A DNA stretch of 64,000 bases from Mallotus nudiflorus (GCA_947683625.1 CANTUR010000039.1:8122001-8186000); one strand, 5' to 3'. Shown: positions 38,101 to 49,930, counted from the stretch's first letter. Numbers and translations: made by a program. Notes: generated by a model from the sequence alone, not told the origin.

Positions 38101-38937
38101 CATTGGAAATGATATCCTTATTTTGCAAAATGTTAAATCATGGTTAGGGAATTGTTTCTAAATGAAAGACTTAGGTGAAGCTGCTTATATATTAGGCATC
38201 AAGATCTATAGAGATAGATCTAAAAGGCTTATTGGCCTAAGTCAAAGCACTTATATTGATAAGGTATTGAACATGTTTAGTATGCAAGATTCCAAGAGAG
38301 GATTCTTGCCAATGTCGTATGGCATTAGTCTCAGCAAAACTCAGTGTCCTATGACACAAGATGAGCGAGACCGCATGAGTAAGATTCCATATGCTTATGC
38401 TATTGGATCTATCATGTATGCAATATTATGTACTCGACCTGATGTTTCATATGCCTTAAGCACAACAAGCAGATACCAGTCAGACCTAGGTGAAAGTCAC
38501 TGGACAACAGTTAAAAATATCCTTAAGTACTTGAGAAGAACTAAGGATGCATTTTTACTGTATGGTAGTTAGGAAGATGAGCTAGTTGTAAATGGTTACA
38601 CAGATGCCAGCTTCCAAACTCACAAGGATGATTTTTGATCATAGTCAAGATATGTGTTTTGTTTGAATGGAGGTGCACTGAGCTGGAGGAGTTCCAAGCA
38701 AAACACTGTTGCTGATTCTACAACAGAAGCTGAGTACATAGCTGCCTCAAAAGCAGCTAAGGAGGCTATTTGGATCAAGAAGTTCATAACTGGACTAGGT
38801 GTTATTCCTAGTATATCAGATCCAGTGAACTTGTATTATGACAATAATGGATCTATAGGAGCCCATATTACATTAGAGATCCAAACACATACTCAGGTGT
38901 TATCATCTCAAGATATGCAGAGTACTTATAAATGATA
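35133..38937 (+). pseudogene. G gag-pol (copia order), several stops and a broken integrase
   Basis: ATG 35133 opens a gag frame that stays in phase to 36704, with stops at 35166, 35394 and 36009. Gag includes KLNGTNFLDW, a KPKPKPK-rich basic stretch and a zinc knuckle missing its first Cys (FFFCNEPSHWKRNC, about 35889-35930). Protease shows VLDIESGSHIC near 36036. Integrase follows with CESCLLGKMTKTPF and HSDVCGPL, but the frame shifts at about 36690 and again near 36920, where part of the core is lost. RT starts near 37560 (GCKWVFKKK) and has YVDD at 38081-38092. RNase H ends with DSTTEAEYIAASKAAKEAIW at 38712 onwards. Stops at 37931, about 37955 and 38159 fall where Gln is normally found. 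Confidence 0.9.
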
Positions 38938-39035
38938 ATGTTGCTAATCCACTAACTAATCCTCTTCCACAGCCTAAACATGAGAGTGATACTAGGTCCA
39001 TAGTTATTCAATACGATGTTGATTGGGCCTAGTGC

Positions 39036-39045
39036 AAGTGGGAGA
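39036..39045 (+). promoter_or_regulatory. G polypurine tract
   Basis: AAGTGGGAGA lies one base before the 3' LTR start TGTTAG. This is the standard copia arrangement. Confidence 0.85.
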
Positions 39046-39046
39046 T

Positions 39047-40594
39047 TGTTAGTGATATGCACTATGTCAATCATTCGATTATGTATTGACTTTCTTATTT
39101 TATTAATAAAGAGGTATTTCATTATCATTTGATTTTATGATAATTATATGAATGGTTAATTCTTACTAAGGCCATCAAGTATGTGACTTGATAATAAAAT
39201 CCTTAGATTAAAATAAGAGTTCTATTCTAATTATCCCTAGCCATTTATTCATTATATAAATATTAAAGTATTAAGGCTAGTATGATGTTGACTGATGGTT
39301 ATGTTTTACTAATCGTGAATATGAGATATTAAGTCAAGTCATTGGTACATGATGAGAGATCATGTACTGGATTGGCCCACTATGAGAATACTATATAGAT
39401 TATTGCCATAAGTATTTCTTATCACAGTAATTTTATTTTGGTCCTTTGACCTTGAAATCATCATGGATTTCTACATAGCTATTTTATGTTTTGACACATT
39501 CTAACATTGTCTTTAACTGGACAATTAGATAGGATGTTGTTGGATATGAAATTAGTTATGTAAGGAATGTGAGTGATTTAGAAGGAATTTATCCCTCATT
39601 AATATGAGAAAGATATCTATGGGCTCCTTAACGAGATAGACTGAAGGAAAATGCATGGCCATGCTGAAATGAATTGATAAAGAGTTATCATTTTCAGTCT
39701 ACTTGGAATCAAGTTAGAATATTGAATTATATAAGGATGACATTCTATGCCTTATGTTCAATTAAGATATCATGTGATAAAGGGACAATAAAATTCATTG
39801 TAATTAGGTTATGTCGGATTATTGATTTCACTTGACTTGGGTAGTCATAATGTCTTGCTAGGGGCCACTTATGACTTGTAGGCCTAAATAGAGATTGAGG
39901 CCCACTGCCAATGTTATGTGAACCTACAGGGTCACACACTTAGAATAAGCCCAAAATGAATGTGGGTTTAATAAGCCCAAAATAAACTCTATGGAAATAA
40001 ATAATTAAAGTGTTTTATTTATTTATTTGTTTATTTATTTAAGATAAATGTTATTTTAAATAAATAAATAAATAAGATATTATTTTTGATTTGTTTTTAA
40101 AACAAAATCAGAATGTAATAAATGGAAATTACCATAAAGGTCATTGGTAAGTGGAACCCTAATTTGGAGTTTATAAATATGTTTTATTCTCTAGGGTTTA
40201 ATACACTTGTTTTTTCCTGCCTCCAAAAATGGTTTTCTCTCTTCCTAGCAAACAAACATAGAGTTTTTCTTTTGTTCTTGATTTGTGAGACAATCAAGAA
40301 GGTTGCTAGCACACACTCCAATTCATTTTGTGAAGGGCTATTCGTGTGGATACGTATAGAGGACGCATCCTTTTGGAGATGTCTTGATTCGAACAACTAG
40401 AGCAAAAAGCTTGAGGTAAGGTGTCATCGGTGTGAATCTCCTCTCATCCTTCTAGAAATTCTTGCCTCTTCTACGTTTTGATAAGATTCTTGAAATCTTA
40501 GATTTAATCAAGTAGTTGAATTACATGGATCTAGCTTTGGGAACATGATGAATTTTTAATTTTTTCGCTGCATTTGTATCATGAAACCCCAATA
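39047..40594 (+). repeat. G 3' LTR
   Basis: It pairs with 31753-33286. It ends CCCCAATA, one base from CCCCAACA, directly before the TSD. A slightly longer TTTA/AATA tract near 40015-40075 accounts for most of the length difference. Confidence 0.92.
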
Positions 40595-40872
40595 ACTATA
40601 ACCTCTTCAGGTGTTAGGCGAATAAAATTATGCTACTATAACCTCTTCAGGTGTTAGGAAAATAGAATCATGCCACTATAACCTCTTCAGGTGTTAGGCG
40701 AGTAGAATCATACCACTATAACCTCTTTAGGTGTCAAGCAAATAGAATTATGCCATTATAACCTCTTCAGGTATCAAGTGAACAAAATCATGCCATTTTA
40801 ACCTCTTCAGGTGTCAGGCAGGCAAAATCATGCCACTATAACCTCTTTAAGTGTCAAGCAAATAGATTGATG
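40595..40872. repeat. A 3'-region minisatellite, right part
   Basis: About seven further 40-bp units continue the array of 31338-31752 beyond element G, so the array had at least 17 copies. The next sequence matches the B flank after its own array (TGATGATG-rich stretch, then GTGTTAA or GTGTTGA). Confidence 0.9.
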
Positions 40873-41217
40873 TGATCATTGTGATTGAGTTAATGTGTCC
40901 TCTTTTATTCTTGGTCAGTGATGAGTGATGATGATGCAACGATGATGTAGTAATGATGATGTCATTACTTGTTGTGTTGCAAATGTTATTTTAATGATTT
41001 TGAGTAAGGTATCCTTTTGATGATTCTTCTTTATTTTTATTCTTTTATAAGGTGTTAATTTTTTGAAAGTGGTGAGGCTGCACATGGTGTCTTTAGATAG
41101 ATGTAGTCCTCATTAGTGCACTTGTGAGTTTAGTGCATGTCTTATGTTCAAATGGAGGTTTAGGACCAAAGAAATGAGTGTGTAAAGTCTCGAAGTGCAC
41201 ATAAAACTACTCAGGAG

Positions 41218-41317
41218 CACGTGGAGGGGAGAAGTGTGTGTGGTTGCACATGGGGAGAGTATGATCACACGGCTGGCATATAGCCACGTGCCTTCCTCTC
41301 TCCACACTTATTTAAAC
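41218..41317 (+). promoter_or_regulatory. Putative promoter of the antisense gene in A
   Basis: CACGTG occurs at 41218-41223 and 41285-41290, and a TATA-like CTTATTTAAAC at 41307-41317, roughly 135 bp before the ATG at 41450. The same layout precedes the B copy. Confidence 0.4.
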
Positions 41318-41449
41318 ATATATTCTAAAGGTCTAAGGAGGCTTCTTCTAGACTTCTTTAAGTGTTTTCCAAATCTTCTTAAACCTTTTTGTGTTTCAGG
41401 TGCTTTCTATTTTATTTTTGCTTTTGTATTTTCATTTATTCTACATAAG

Positions 41450-44400
41450 ATGGATTTCCTGACGTTCTTGAGGGTCTGGAGGATATCTTTTTGAATGAGG
41501 ATGTTAGGAATCAATTATGATACTTAGATATCAAATGCTAAGTAAGGAAAATTTTAAAAATTTGCTCACTATAACCCTTGATCTGATAAAAAATTCTAAT
41601 CCTAGGATCTAATTTGCAATTTAACACATAGCTAATATACATCAACATGTATAAATGCAAAACTTAATAAATTTAAGTTGTAGAATACTTAAAATCTCCC
41701 AAGTGTTTGATGTAGACCATAATTAATATACTAAAATGGTTGGCTCCTTTGATTCAACTTTTGAATCAACTCTTCAAGTCTCCTAATTGTGAGACCTCTA
41801 GCTTGAACACCAAGCTTTAACAAATCTCCTTCTTGTCTTGATCAAGTAGTAGTAAGAACCATCTCTTAATAACCCTTGTGATACTTGCACTGGATGATCC
41901 TTGCAAGAATTCTTGAGTTTTGTATATATGTGTTTCTTTTCCTTTTTTGTCTTTTGTGTCTCTACACTTTCTCTACCTTGATACTCATCTATTATCTTCT
42001 TACTAATTAATATCTAGTATCCCTTAGAGATATACATGATATGTTATGAGTGTAGAGAAAAGGAGGCTTCTAGTCACATGACCCATTAGATTATATTCAT
42101 CCACTTGGCATACATATATGCACTAATTTAGGATGATGACAATTGGCATTAAGAATTATGTAGAAAATATATCTCATATAATTCTCTACATCCATTCTCA
42201 TAATGTCCATGTGATGTCATCTTTAATGTAGTTAAAGTCAATAATGTCAAATAAGACAAATTTGACTACACTTATTTAATAGACATGGGCCTGGTTATTG
42301 GATAAACTCTTGGTCCTAGCCCAATCCATTAATCAAATGGGTCTAAACAAGATTCTTGGCTTTTAATTAATCTTTAGTCCAAAACTCTTTTGGGCCTAGG
42401 CCCATAGACTTGGGCCATTAATCTAAATCCAATAGAAACAACATCTATTTATTATTAATTTAATATCTTAATTAATATCTCATTAATTAAGCACAAATTA
42501 ATAATTAAACTCTTATTTGAAATTAGATTTCATGATAAGCTAGAATCAATGCTTTAAGTAAAAATCCAATTTCATTAATCTTAATTAATTGATTAAACTC
42601 TTTAATTAATAATTAGATTAATATAAATAAAGATTTGGTAAAACCTTTTAGGTGTGACTTACTAGGTTCATATCTAATTAGCAATGAGAAGATAATATAA
42701 ACACTTGATATTATTTGAAACTCCTTTCAAGCTAAATGTGAAAATCCCAATTATTCACATTTAGTTCTCGTAAGTTATGAGTGACCCCAAGCATCGATAT
42801 CACAACTACCCAATTAGATATAAATGTATTTATTAATTCACATGAACCCTCTTGGTCATAATTACCGTGCACTAAAATCCCTTCAATAAAAGATCCCAAT
42901 ATAGCCTATAGTCAAGGATAATTCAAACTCTAATATTTATATCATATTATCTCATCTCAAGTTCTATCTCTTGATAAAATAATACTAGAAACTCTTTCTA
43001 GCACTAAAACTCTTTTAGACTGCTATGTTTGTCTTAGCCAGGAACTATTTCATCAAGAAAAGACATAGATAGCATAGGATCTTATCCCGATTCACTCTAA
43101 GTAATGAATCCCATCTTGGTTGAACACTCATCCCTACATTTAACTAACTAGAGCCACCACATGCCATATACTCGTGTATGAGTAACACAAGTATGTAAGC
43201 GGTAACAAACTCTAAGAACTTAAATGTGGATTACTATGCCACTTCAGGTTAAAGGACTATATACACCATTATGACCTAGATTGTGATCATTGACTATAAG
43301 TGAATATCCATGCGATCATGTATCTAACGTCACTATTTGATCCACCCATCACATAAGTATCCATATGTCTATTCTGATATCTCATATTAAGTAATATGAG
43401 ACTCACTACCTCCCACTATTAGTATCATAAAATAATTAAGGAAAATAGATAAAGGTGATAGTCTAATTAATATTACCCAAATATCAATTATATGACTATG
43501 AACATTTTATAGCATAAAATTCATAGCTCATATTATCAACTCTTGATAATGAATATATTTAACATGATGCTAATGGATAAATATTCAATTAAATAAACAC
43601 TTTAAATAATAGAATATTCTTTTATTATAATTGGTTTAATTTACAATGTCATTATACATTATACGAATGGCACTAGGGCACATCTATGCTAATAGAGGAG
43701 GGTAACTTCATAGAGGCCACTAGAGTAAGGACTTCCAATACGGGGACTCGTATTAATGGTCCGTCTAGCACCCAAGGTCCTCAGCTATCTAGGCTTTCTC
43801 AATAAGACCCAATTCCTGTGGTTTAATGTTTGGAGACTCACACTTAGGCTCATCATCGTTGCCAGGTAGTCCTTATTTGCTTTTATTAATTAGTTGTCTT
43901 GCTGTTTATTTTGCTATATGAGTTGTTATAACTGTAGCCCTATAGTACTTACTATAACTGCCGTTAAGTCATAGCTTTATTATGAATGCTAATAGCTCTT
44001 GCTTTATTTTCTTATTGTAATTGTTTGTTGGTGCTTGCCATAATGCTTTTCCTTTTGACTTTTGTTTATTGTTCCTATTATATAATAAGAAGAAAGATGC
44101 ATTAGTATTTATTAATTATGCAAATGTTTGATAACACACCTATTATTTACAGCCTTGTAGGTCTGTTACTATGCTGCTAGGTAGTTTTATTAGGGTGAAC
44201 ATGTATTATCAGGGTCTTCCATTTTGTGTGAAGCATATGGTTTCAAGAAAAGGTTTTGATGGGATTATCATTGTGCTTTCTTATGACTCATATGCATTGA
44301 GTCAGATTGCTATGTATGCATTGATTGAGTGGTGGATGGACATGACACACACTTTTCACTTGCCTATTGGGGAGATGACCATTACTCCTTTGGATGTTGC

Positions 44401-46230
44401 TATTATGGGCTTGAGCTTTTCTAAAGAGCCCATTCCTTTCAGTGAGAAGGAGTGATCTTCTATAAAAGTGAAGAGGCGCCTTACCATGGAGTTGCTTAGG
44501 GTGGCCACTCCTATGAAGTTTGGTTACCCATACCTCACTCATTATACTAAGTTTGTTTCTTCCATGTGGATGATGTATGATGATGGTCTTTTTTTAGCAT
44601 AGTAGTTGGCTCACTGCTTTTTGTTCTACTTGTTGAGTGTTGTCATCTTCTTGAACCCTTCGGGTATGGTTAGTCTGCAATTACTATATGTTCTAAGGGA
44701 TCTGGATGGCTTGTCAAGGTATTGCTAGGGTACTACTACTTTTGCCCACATGTACTTAGGCCTTGATGCATCATGTCAAGGTGGCTCGAGGATCTGCGAA
44801 TGCTTTTTCATGCTGGATGTGAGTAGGAGTTCTTATGTTTGTTCTTTTTGCTCTATCTTTAGTTTGTTATTTCTGACTTCTTACTTTTGATAGATATGGG
44901 CTTAAGAGTTTGGGTTCTCCCTCATCCAATCATTGAGCATTTCTTAAAGGATGGCTTTGCTCGTTAGTCTTGTTGGATTAGAAGGACTACTGATTTGATT
45001 GAGGATTGTGCAGTGGCTCGGGACTACATGTGCAAGTTATCCCCTAATAAGGTATGTCTGACTCCTGTTGTGTTGGTTGTTTCTCTTTTAGAGATTCTTT
45101 ATTCATTTTTTACCATTTAAGCAAATCTTCCTTCACTGGTGGGTGGCGAGGTCACATTGTTGCATGGCAGCTAATAAAGAGACGAGTGTTGTTCTTTGAC
45201 CTTATTGGTAGAGTGTGGTATTTGGGTGAGCGAGTTCATCATTAGTAGGATGGCCCATTTACGAGGAGAGTCCCTATTCCTCCCCCTAGTGATATGTTAT
45301 GGGGCCATGAGCTTAATGGTGACAAGCTTGCTGTTGCCATGATAGGATACTCCTTTGAGAGTCTTTTAGAGAGTACGAGCTTGCCTTATTATAATGTGTT
45401 GATCCCTTAGCTGATTGACATTGTGGCTAGTGATACTTTTCCTCTACCTCTACCTCCTTAGGCAAATGTGTCTCATGAGCCATCATGTGGTTTGTCAAGA
45501 GTTGCTTCCTCTGATTCGGTAGGATTTTATTCCTATTTTTTACAAGTATGTAACAACCTTTGTTAGTAATAAACTATAATTGACATGAGTTGTGAGAGCT
45601 TATTTACAATGATAAGGATCTCATCAAAAGAGATCTGGGTCCCATTTTAAGGAGAATGAGGGCACATTTTGTACTGAGGTGACTGCCCATGCTAGTGGTA
45701 TGGCTTTTGGTAGTACTATTCTTGGGGACTTGACGGTTCAACCATCCTTGACTTTGCTAGGATGGATATCTTTAGTAGTGTAGTGCATTTTGATATGCCA
45801 TGCCTTGGCTTTCCTCAGTTGAGTGTTGCTCCTCCTAATGCTACCCATGTTTGTGTTTTATTTCACTTATTTTACCTTTATTTCATTTATTTGGTGAGTG
45901 GTGATTAACTTATTTACTCACTTATGTAGATTCCTGTCTCCTCTAGTCAGTACTAGTATACCGTTGTAGGGAGTGCGCAACAGTGCTTTTTGGAGTTTAT
46001 GACCACTCAGAGGGTATGCTTCCTTTATTGTACCTATTTATTTTATGCATATGTTTTATATAAGCGTGTATGATATATAATATATTATGCTGGCTGAACA
46101 CCATCACGCTAGTTATGAATGGGAGCATGAGCATGCAGCTTATCATGATCGCATTGATGAACTACAGTCACGACTATCATCCTTTGTGATGAATGATGAT
46201 GAGCCCATATCAAATGGGGGAGATGCTTAA
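41450..46230 (+). pseudogene. Antisense plant mobile domain (PMD) gene of A, interrupted by solo LTR H
   Basis: This is the counterpart of 26132-28746. The first exon starts at ATG 41450 and is split after 17 codons by H. It resumes at 43695 (GNFIEATRVRTS) and ends at 43865. Intron 43866-44160 leads to exon 2 (44161-44818) with GFDGIIIVLSYDSYALS, WWMDMTHTFHLPIGEMTITPLD and, after a frame change near 44455, HYTKF and LLSVVIFLNPSG. Introns 44819-44893 and 45052-45121 have GT-AG ends at the same places as in B. Exon 4 (from 45122) has GGWRGHIVAWQLIKRRVLFF and VWYLGERV. The last exon (46093-46230) gives AYHDRIDELQSRL and MNDDEP and ends at TAA 46228-46230. Its acceptor AG is mutated to TG. The gene lies between pol and the 3' LTR on the opposite strand. 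Confidence 0.78.
41502..43694 (-). mobile_element. Element H: solo LTR of the D family
   Basis: A 2,193-bp block with ends TGTTAGG and CTAATA is flanked by perfect GAGGA duplications (41497-41501 and 43695-43699). It aligns over its whole length with the D LTRs (for example AAAACCTTTTAGGTGTGAC and GCACTAAAATC blocks) in the same orientation. It contains no internal region. Confidence 0.92.
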
Positions 46231-46974
46231 GTAGGACTTGTGCTTTCTTTTAATGGTAGCCATGGCTAATGTAGTTTTTTTAGGAGCTAGTTGTAGGACT
46301 TTTAGATTATGGTTTGCTTTATTGTATCATTTTCCCAAGGTTATGGACTGTATATGTTGTATTTAGGTGTTTTTCCTGGATGTGCTATGTGATACTTGTA
46401 TGATGATGACTATATATGCTTCTTGTTGTGTACCATTGATGATGTTTGTTATTACTCTTATCTATGTCTTTTTATTTTTTCCCTTTTTTGCTTAAGGCGT
46501 CTACTTTCAGAGCTTTTCACACTTAGTAGGGTTTTCTTTTTCTTCCATTTTTTGCTTAGGGTGTCTCCTCTTGGAGCTTTTCACACCTAGATAGGCTTTT
46601 TTTTTAGGCTTTAACGATAGTGACTGATCTCAAAGAGAGAGTTAAGAATTGTGGTCAGGTAATGAAATACAATGAAAAGCATGCTTAATGCAATTCATGA
46701 TGACAAAATGTGTTGCATTTTTCAAAGACATTTTGCATAAATAAACAATAATTCTCATTTTACTGAAATCATTTAAGAAAAGCATGGGTGCATTCATACA
46801 AATTTTGAACTCGAGGTTACCTCTATTCTTAACTAGCCTTCTCAAGTTTTCTAGTTAAGTATTTTCTCTCTTTCCCTAACTTTTGCCTGGGTTGCCCATG
46901 CTGGGTTTTCAACTTAGCGGGAGGTCCTTAACTTTTTCCTGAGCTATCGTTTTTAGGTTTTTAACTCAGTAGGA
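46231..46974. other. A spacer between antisense gene and pol end
   Basis: This region contains the duplicated phrase TTGCTTA.G.GTGTCT..TC at 46487-46570. It also holds the intact counterpart (about 46670-46690) of the target used by A in element B, and the counterpart (about 46905-46920) of the target used by C. No gene is seen on either strand. Confidence 0.6.
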
Positions 46975-48330
46975 TTTATTTTGTGCCTTAGACATAGTAC
47001 TTTTTTAAGCGATCTATATTGATAGGTTCAAAGAATTCATTGCCTTCATAATATGTTAGCTTAACTGCCCCTTTTGATAAGACATGTTTGACCAAGTATG
47101 GGCCTTCTTAGTTTGGTCTAAATTTTCCTCTGGGTTTGGAACATTCTACCTCATTTGCTTTAACACCCAGTCTCTTGCTTTTACACTATTGTGTTTCACT
47201 TTCTTGTTGAAGGTTTTGTCTAGCCCACCTGATACAACTATGTGTGGTATAGAGCCTTAAGCCTTTGATTATCTAAGAGGGTAAGATTATCGTGCCTTTG
47301 TTGAGCCCTTTGTACTTTTGGCATTTTAGATTCGATCATTACCCAAAGAGACTTGATTTCTATTTCAACCGGAAGAACCACCTCTAATATGTATACTAGT
47401 AAGAAAGGAGTTACTCCAATTGAAGTCCTAACTATTGTTTGGTACCCTTATAAGGCATATGGCAATCTGTCTGCCCAATCTCGATAAGTTTGAGTCATTT
47501 TTTATAAAATCTTCTTGATGTTCTTGTTTACAGCTTCAACAACCCCATTTGCTTATGGTTAGTAAGGAGAAGATTTGTGATATTCCACCTTTTAACTCCT
47601 TAGCAACTCTCTAACTTCTCCTTGGAATTGGACATCATTGTCAAAGATGATGTGATGGAGGATCCCATATTGACAAAACATATTTCTTTTGATGAATTTG
47701 GCCACTTGCTTGGCTCTTATCCTTGTGAATGATTCTGCTTGAACCCACTTTATGAAGTAATCCACTGCCACTAAGATGAACCTATGTCCATTCAAGGTGT
47801 CGGGTGGATATCCCTAATTATGTTTAGTCCCCATATTGAGAATGACCATAGAGAAGAGATGTAGTGCAATTCTGTTAGGGGAAGGTGGCTGACATTCCCA
47901 TGGATCTTACACTTGTGGCATTTCTTTACAAATTTGATATAGTCTTCTACCATTGTTATCTAGAACAATCTTTATTTGATTAGTTTCTTAGCTAGGATTG
48001 CTCCATTCATGTGTGGACCACAAACACCCTTGTGTACTTCTCCTATTGCTTTTGCAGCCTCAGTTTCATCTAGACATCAGAGTTGTAAATCGTCCGAGGT
48101 TCTTCTTAATAGCACACCCTAGTGCAATGTGAATTTTGATACTAATCATTAAATGACTACTTTATCCCTTTCATCTACTTGATCAGGATATGCTTGTTCC
48201 TTTATATATCTCTGGATATCGTAGAACTAAGGTTTTTAAGTTATTTCTATCTTTGCTATTTTGCAATTCTTATGACAAGATTGTCCTGATTTGAGTAGGA
48301 TTAAAGGCTTTATGGGCATTTTGGATGGTC
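46975..48330 (-). pseudogene. A pol, integrase
   Basis: The minus strand shows a zinc-finger region with EVHKGVCGPHMNG near 48000-48040. An integrase core follows at 47592-47795 (FILVAVDYFIKWVQAE, with FDNDVQFQ as the second Asp region) and an ANGVVEAVNK segment just below, which holds the third catalytic Glu. It ends at INIDRLKKYYV near 46980. Stops and frame changes are common. It continues directly from the archaeal-type RNase H. Confidence 0.8.
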
Positions 48331-49250
48331 CTTCCCATACTAATGCTAGGGAAGCAAGTGCATTTGCCATCTAATTGTGATTCCTGGTGAGATTAATGAA
48401 TCTACATTTTCGAAAGGACATGGTAAGTAGCCTCAGGTGGTCCAAGTAAGGCCTTAAGTGTTGCTCTTTCAATTCCCACTCTTTCTTGGCATGGTTGATT
48501 ACTAGCATGGAATCTTTGAAGATTTTGACTTATGTAACATTCAGTGATATTAGTGCTTCTATTCTAAGTGTGCATGCCTCATATTCTTCTTCATTATTTA
48601 TGACTCTAAATTTGAGCTTTTTGGCCATTAGTACTACTTCACCTTATAGGGATTGTAATATAACGCTGACATCTACACTGAATTGATTGACCGCTCCATC
48701 AAAGTACATTCGCCATCCTTGGATTTCGATTATTGAACTGAGGTTGTCTAGCAAATATAGTTAGATTTCTTTTAAGCCTAGAATGGGGTTGAGAGCTAGA
48801 AATTCAGCCATTGCTCTTCCTTTCACTGCCTTCTTAGTTAGATACTGCACATTGAATTTTGTTAGCAGTACGAGCCATTTGGCAAGTTTTCCCACTAGAG
48901 AAGGAGCTTCGTAAAGGTACTTCATTGGGTCCATTTTAGACACAACTTGAATTCTGTATGACTGCAAGTAATGTTTGAGTTTTTTCATTGCCCATACCAT
49001 TATCAGGCATATATGTTCAACTTGGCTGTACTTCTCCTCATATGGCAACATATTCTTGCTTAAGTAGTAAACTGCATGTTCTGCTTTCATTTCTCCCTCT
49101 TAGGATAACAACACACCAATTGCATTTCCTTTGATGGCCAGATACAGGGTTAAAGGTATCCCTAGTTTAAGTGGTCTTAAAACCAATGGGTTGGCTAGGT
49201 AGTTCTTGATCTTGTCAAATGCTAGCTAACACTATTTTTTCCATTTAATT
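48330..49250 (-). pseudogene. A pol, dual RNase H (gypsy-type then archaeal-type)
   Basis: The first RNase H (about 49230-48755) has LYLAIKGNAIGVLL, AVYYLSKNMLPYEEKYSQVE and KWLVLLTKFNVQYL. The second begins at 48722 (WRMYFDGAVNQFSVDVSVIL) and carries EEYEACTLRIEAL, FKDSMLVINHAKKEW and ANALASLAL, ending near 48330. This second domain matches the archaeal-type RNase H that Tat-lineage elements carry after the original one. Its last catalytic Asp (DALA) reads NALA, and stops interrupt it, so it is not active. Confidence 0.82.
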
Positions 49251-49252
49251 GG

Positions 49253-49930
49253 CTAATCTTTTCTAAGTAGCTTGAAGATCAATTCACACACTACTATCAA
49301 CTTGGTGATGAATATGCTGATGAATTGTAGTTTCCCTAAAAACCCTTGGATTTCTTTCTCTGTTCTTAGCGCTAGCCTCTCTCTCACTGCTTTTGCTTTG
49401 TCTGGATCTATTTCTATCCTATTCTGATTGACAACATACCCCAACATCTTTCCTAAAGTGGCACTGAATATGTATTTCTTTGGATTAAGCCCGATACTGT
49501 ACTTTTTAACTCTTTTGAGGAAGTTTTTAAAGTCTGACGGGTGTTCTCCCCTGGTTTTTGACTTAACAATCATGCCATCAACGTATACCTCTATTTCTTT
49601 ATGTATCATGTCATGGAACATCGTGGTTGCCATTCTCTAGTAAGTCACTCCTGCATTCTTTAGTCTAAAGGGCATTACTCTGTAGCAATAATTACACCAT
49701 TCCATTATGAAAGCTATCTTTGGTTTGTCATTAACTTTGGAGTTCATTACATCATTAATTTCAAACAAAGAAAAAGTATAGAGATCATCCTCAGCATTGT
49801 CTTTAAATGGGATATCATCGATGCTTGATTCGAGGATGGCAGTAGCTTGAGCATAATCGATAGTCTTACTCCTAAATTCTAGCTCCAGATTTCTCATCAG
49901 GTCATTGATGTTAGTCTTAGTGACCATATC
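49253..49930 (-). pseudogene. A pol, reverse transcriptase with an internal deletion
   Basis: The segment ahead of RT (about 49927-49740, DDIPFKDNAEDD and LFEINDVMN) runs straight into the middle of RT (FIMEWCNYCYRVMPFRLKNAG). The N-terminal RT motifs, present in element C as VDFRDLNKVCPKDDF and MDGLSRYNQI, are absent. The palm motif at 49574-49585 reads YVDG instead of YVDD. RT then continues to KLLRKD at 49253. Roughly 150 residues look deleted, by comparison with C. Confidence 0.85.

Larger units (their letters stand above)
31753..40594 (+). mobile_element. Element G: Ty1/copia retrotransposon on the plus strand
   Basis: The LTRs are 31753-33286 and 39047-40594. The TSD ACTAT is perfect (31748-31752 and 40595-40599). 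The PBS is at 33288 and the PPT at 39036. Gag-pol reads on the plus strand from 35133. The two LTRs differ at about 3 percent in the first 160 bp I compared, so G is younger than D and older than F. The insertion lies inside the minisatellite of A. Confidence 0.95.
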
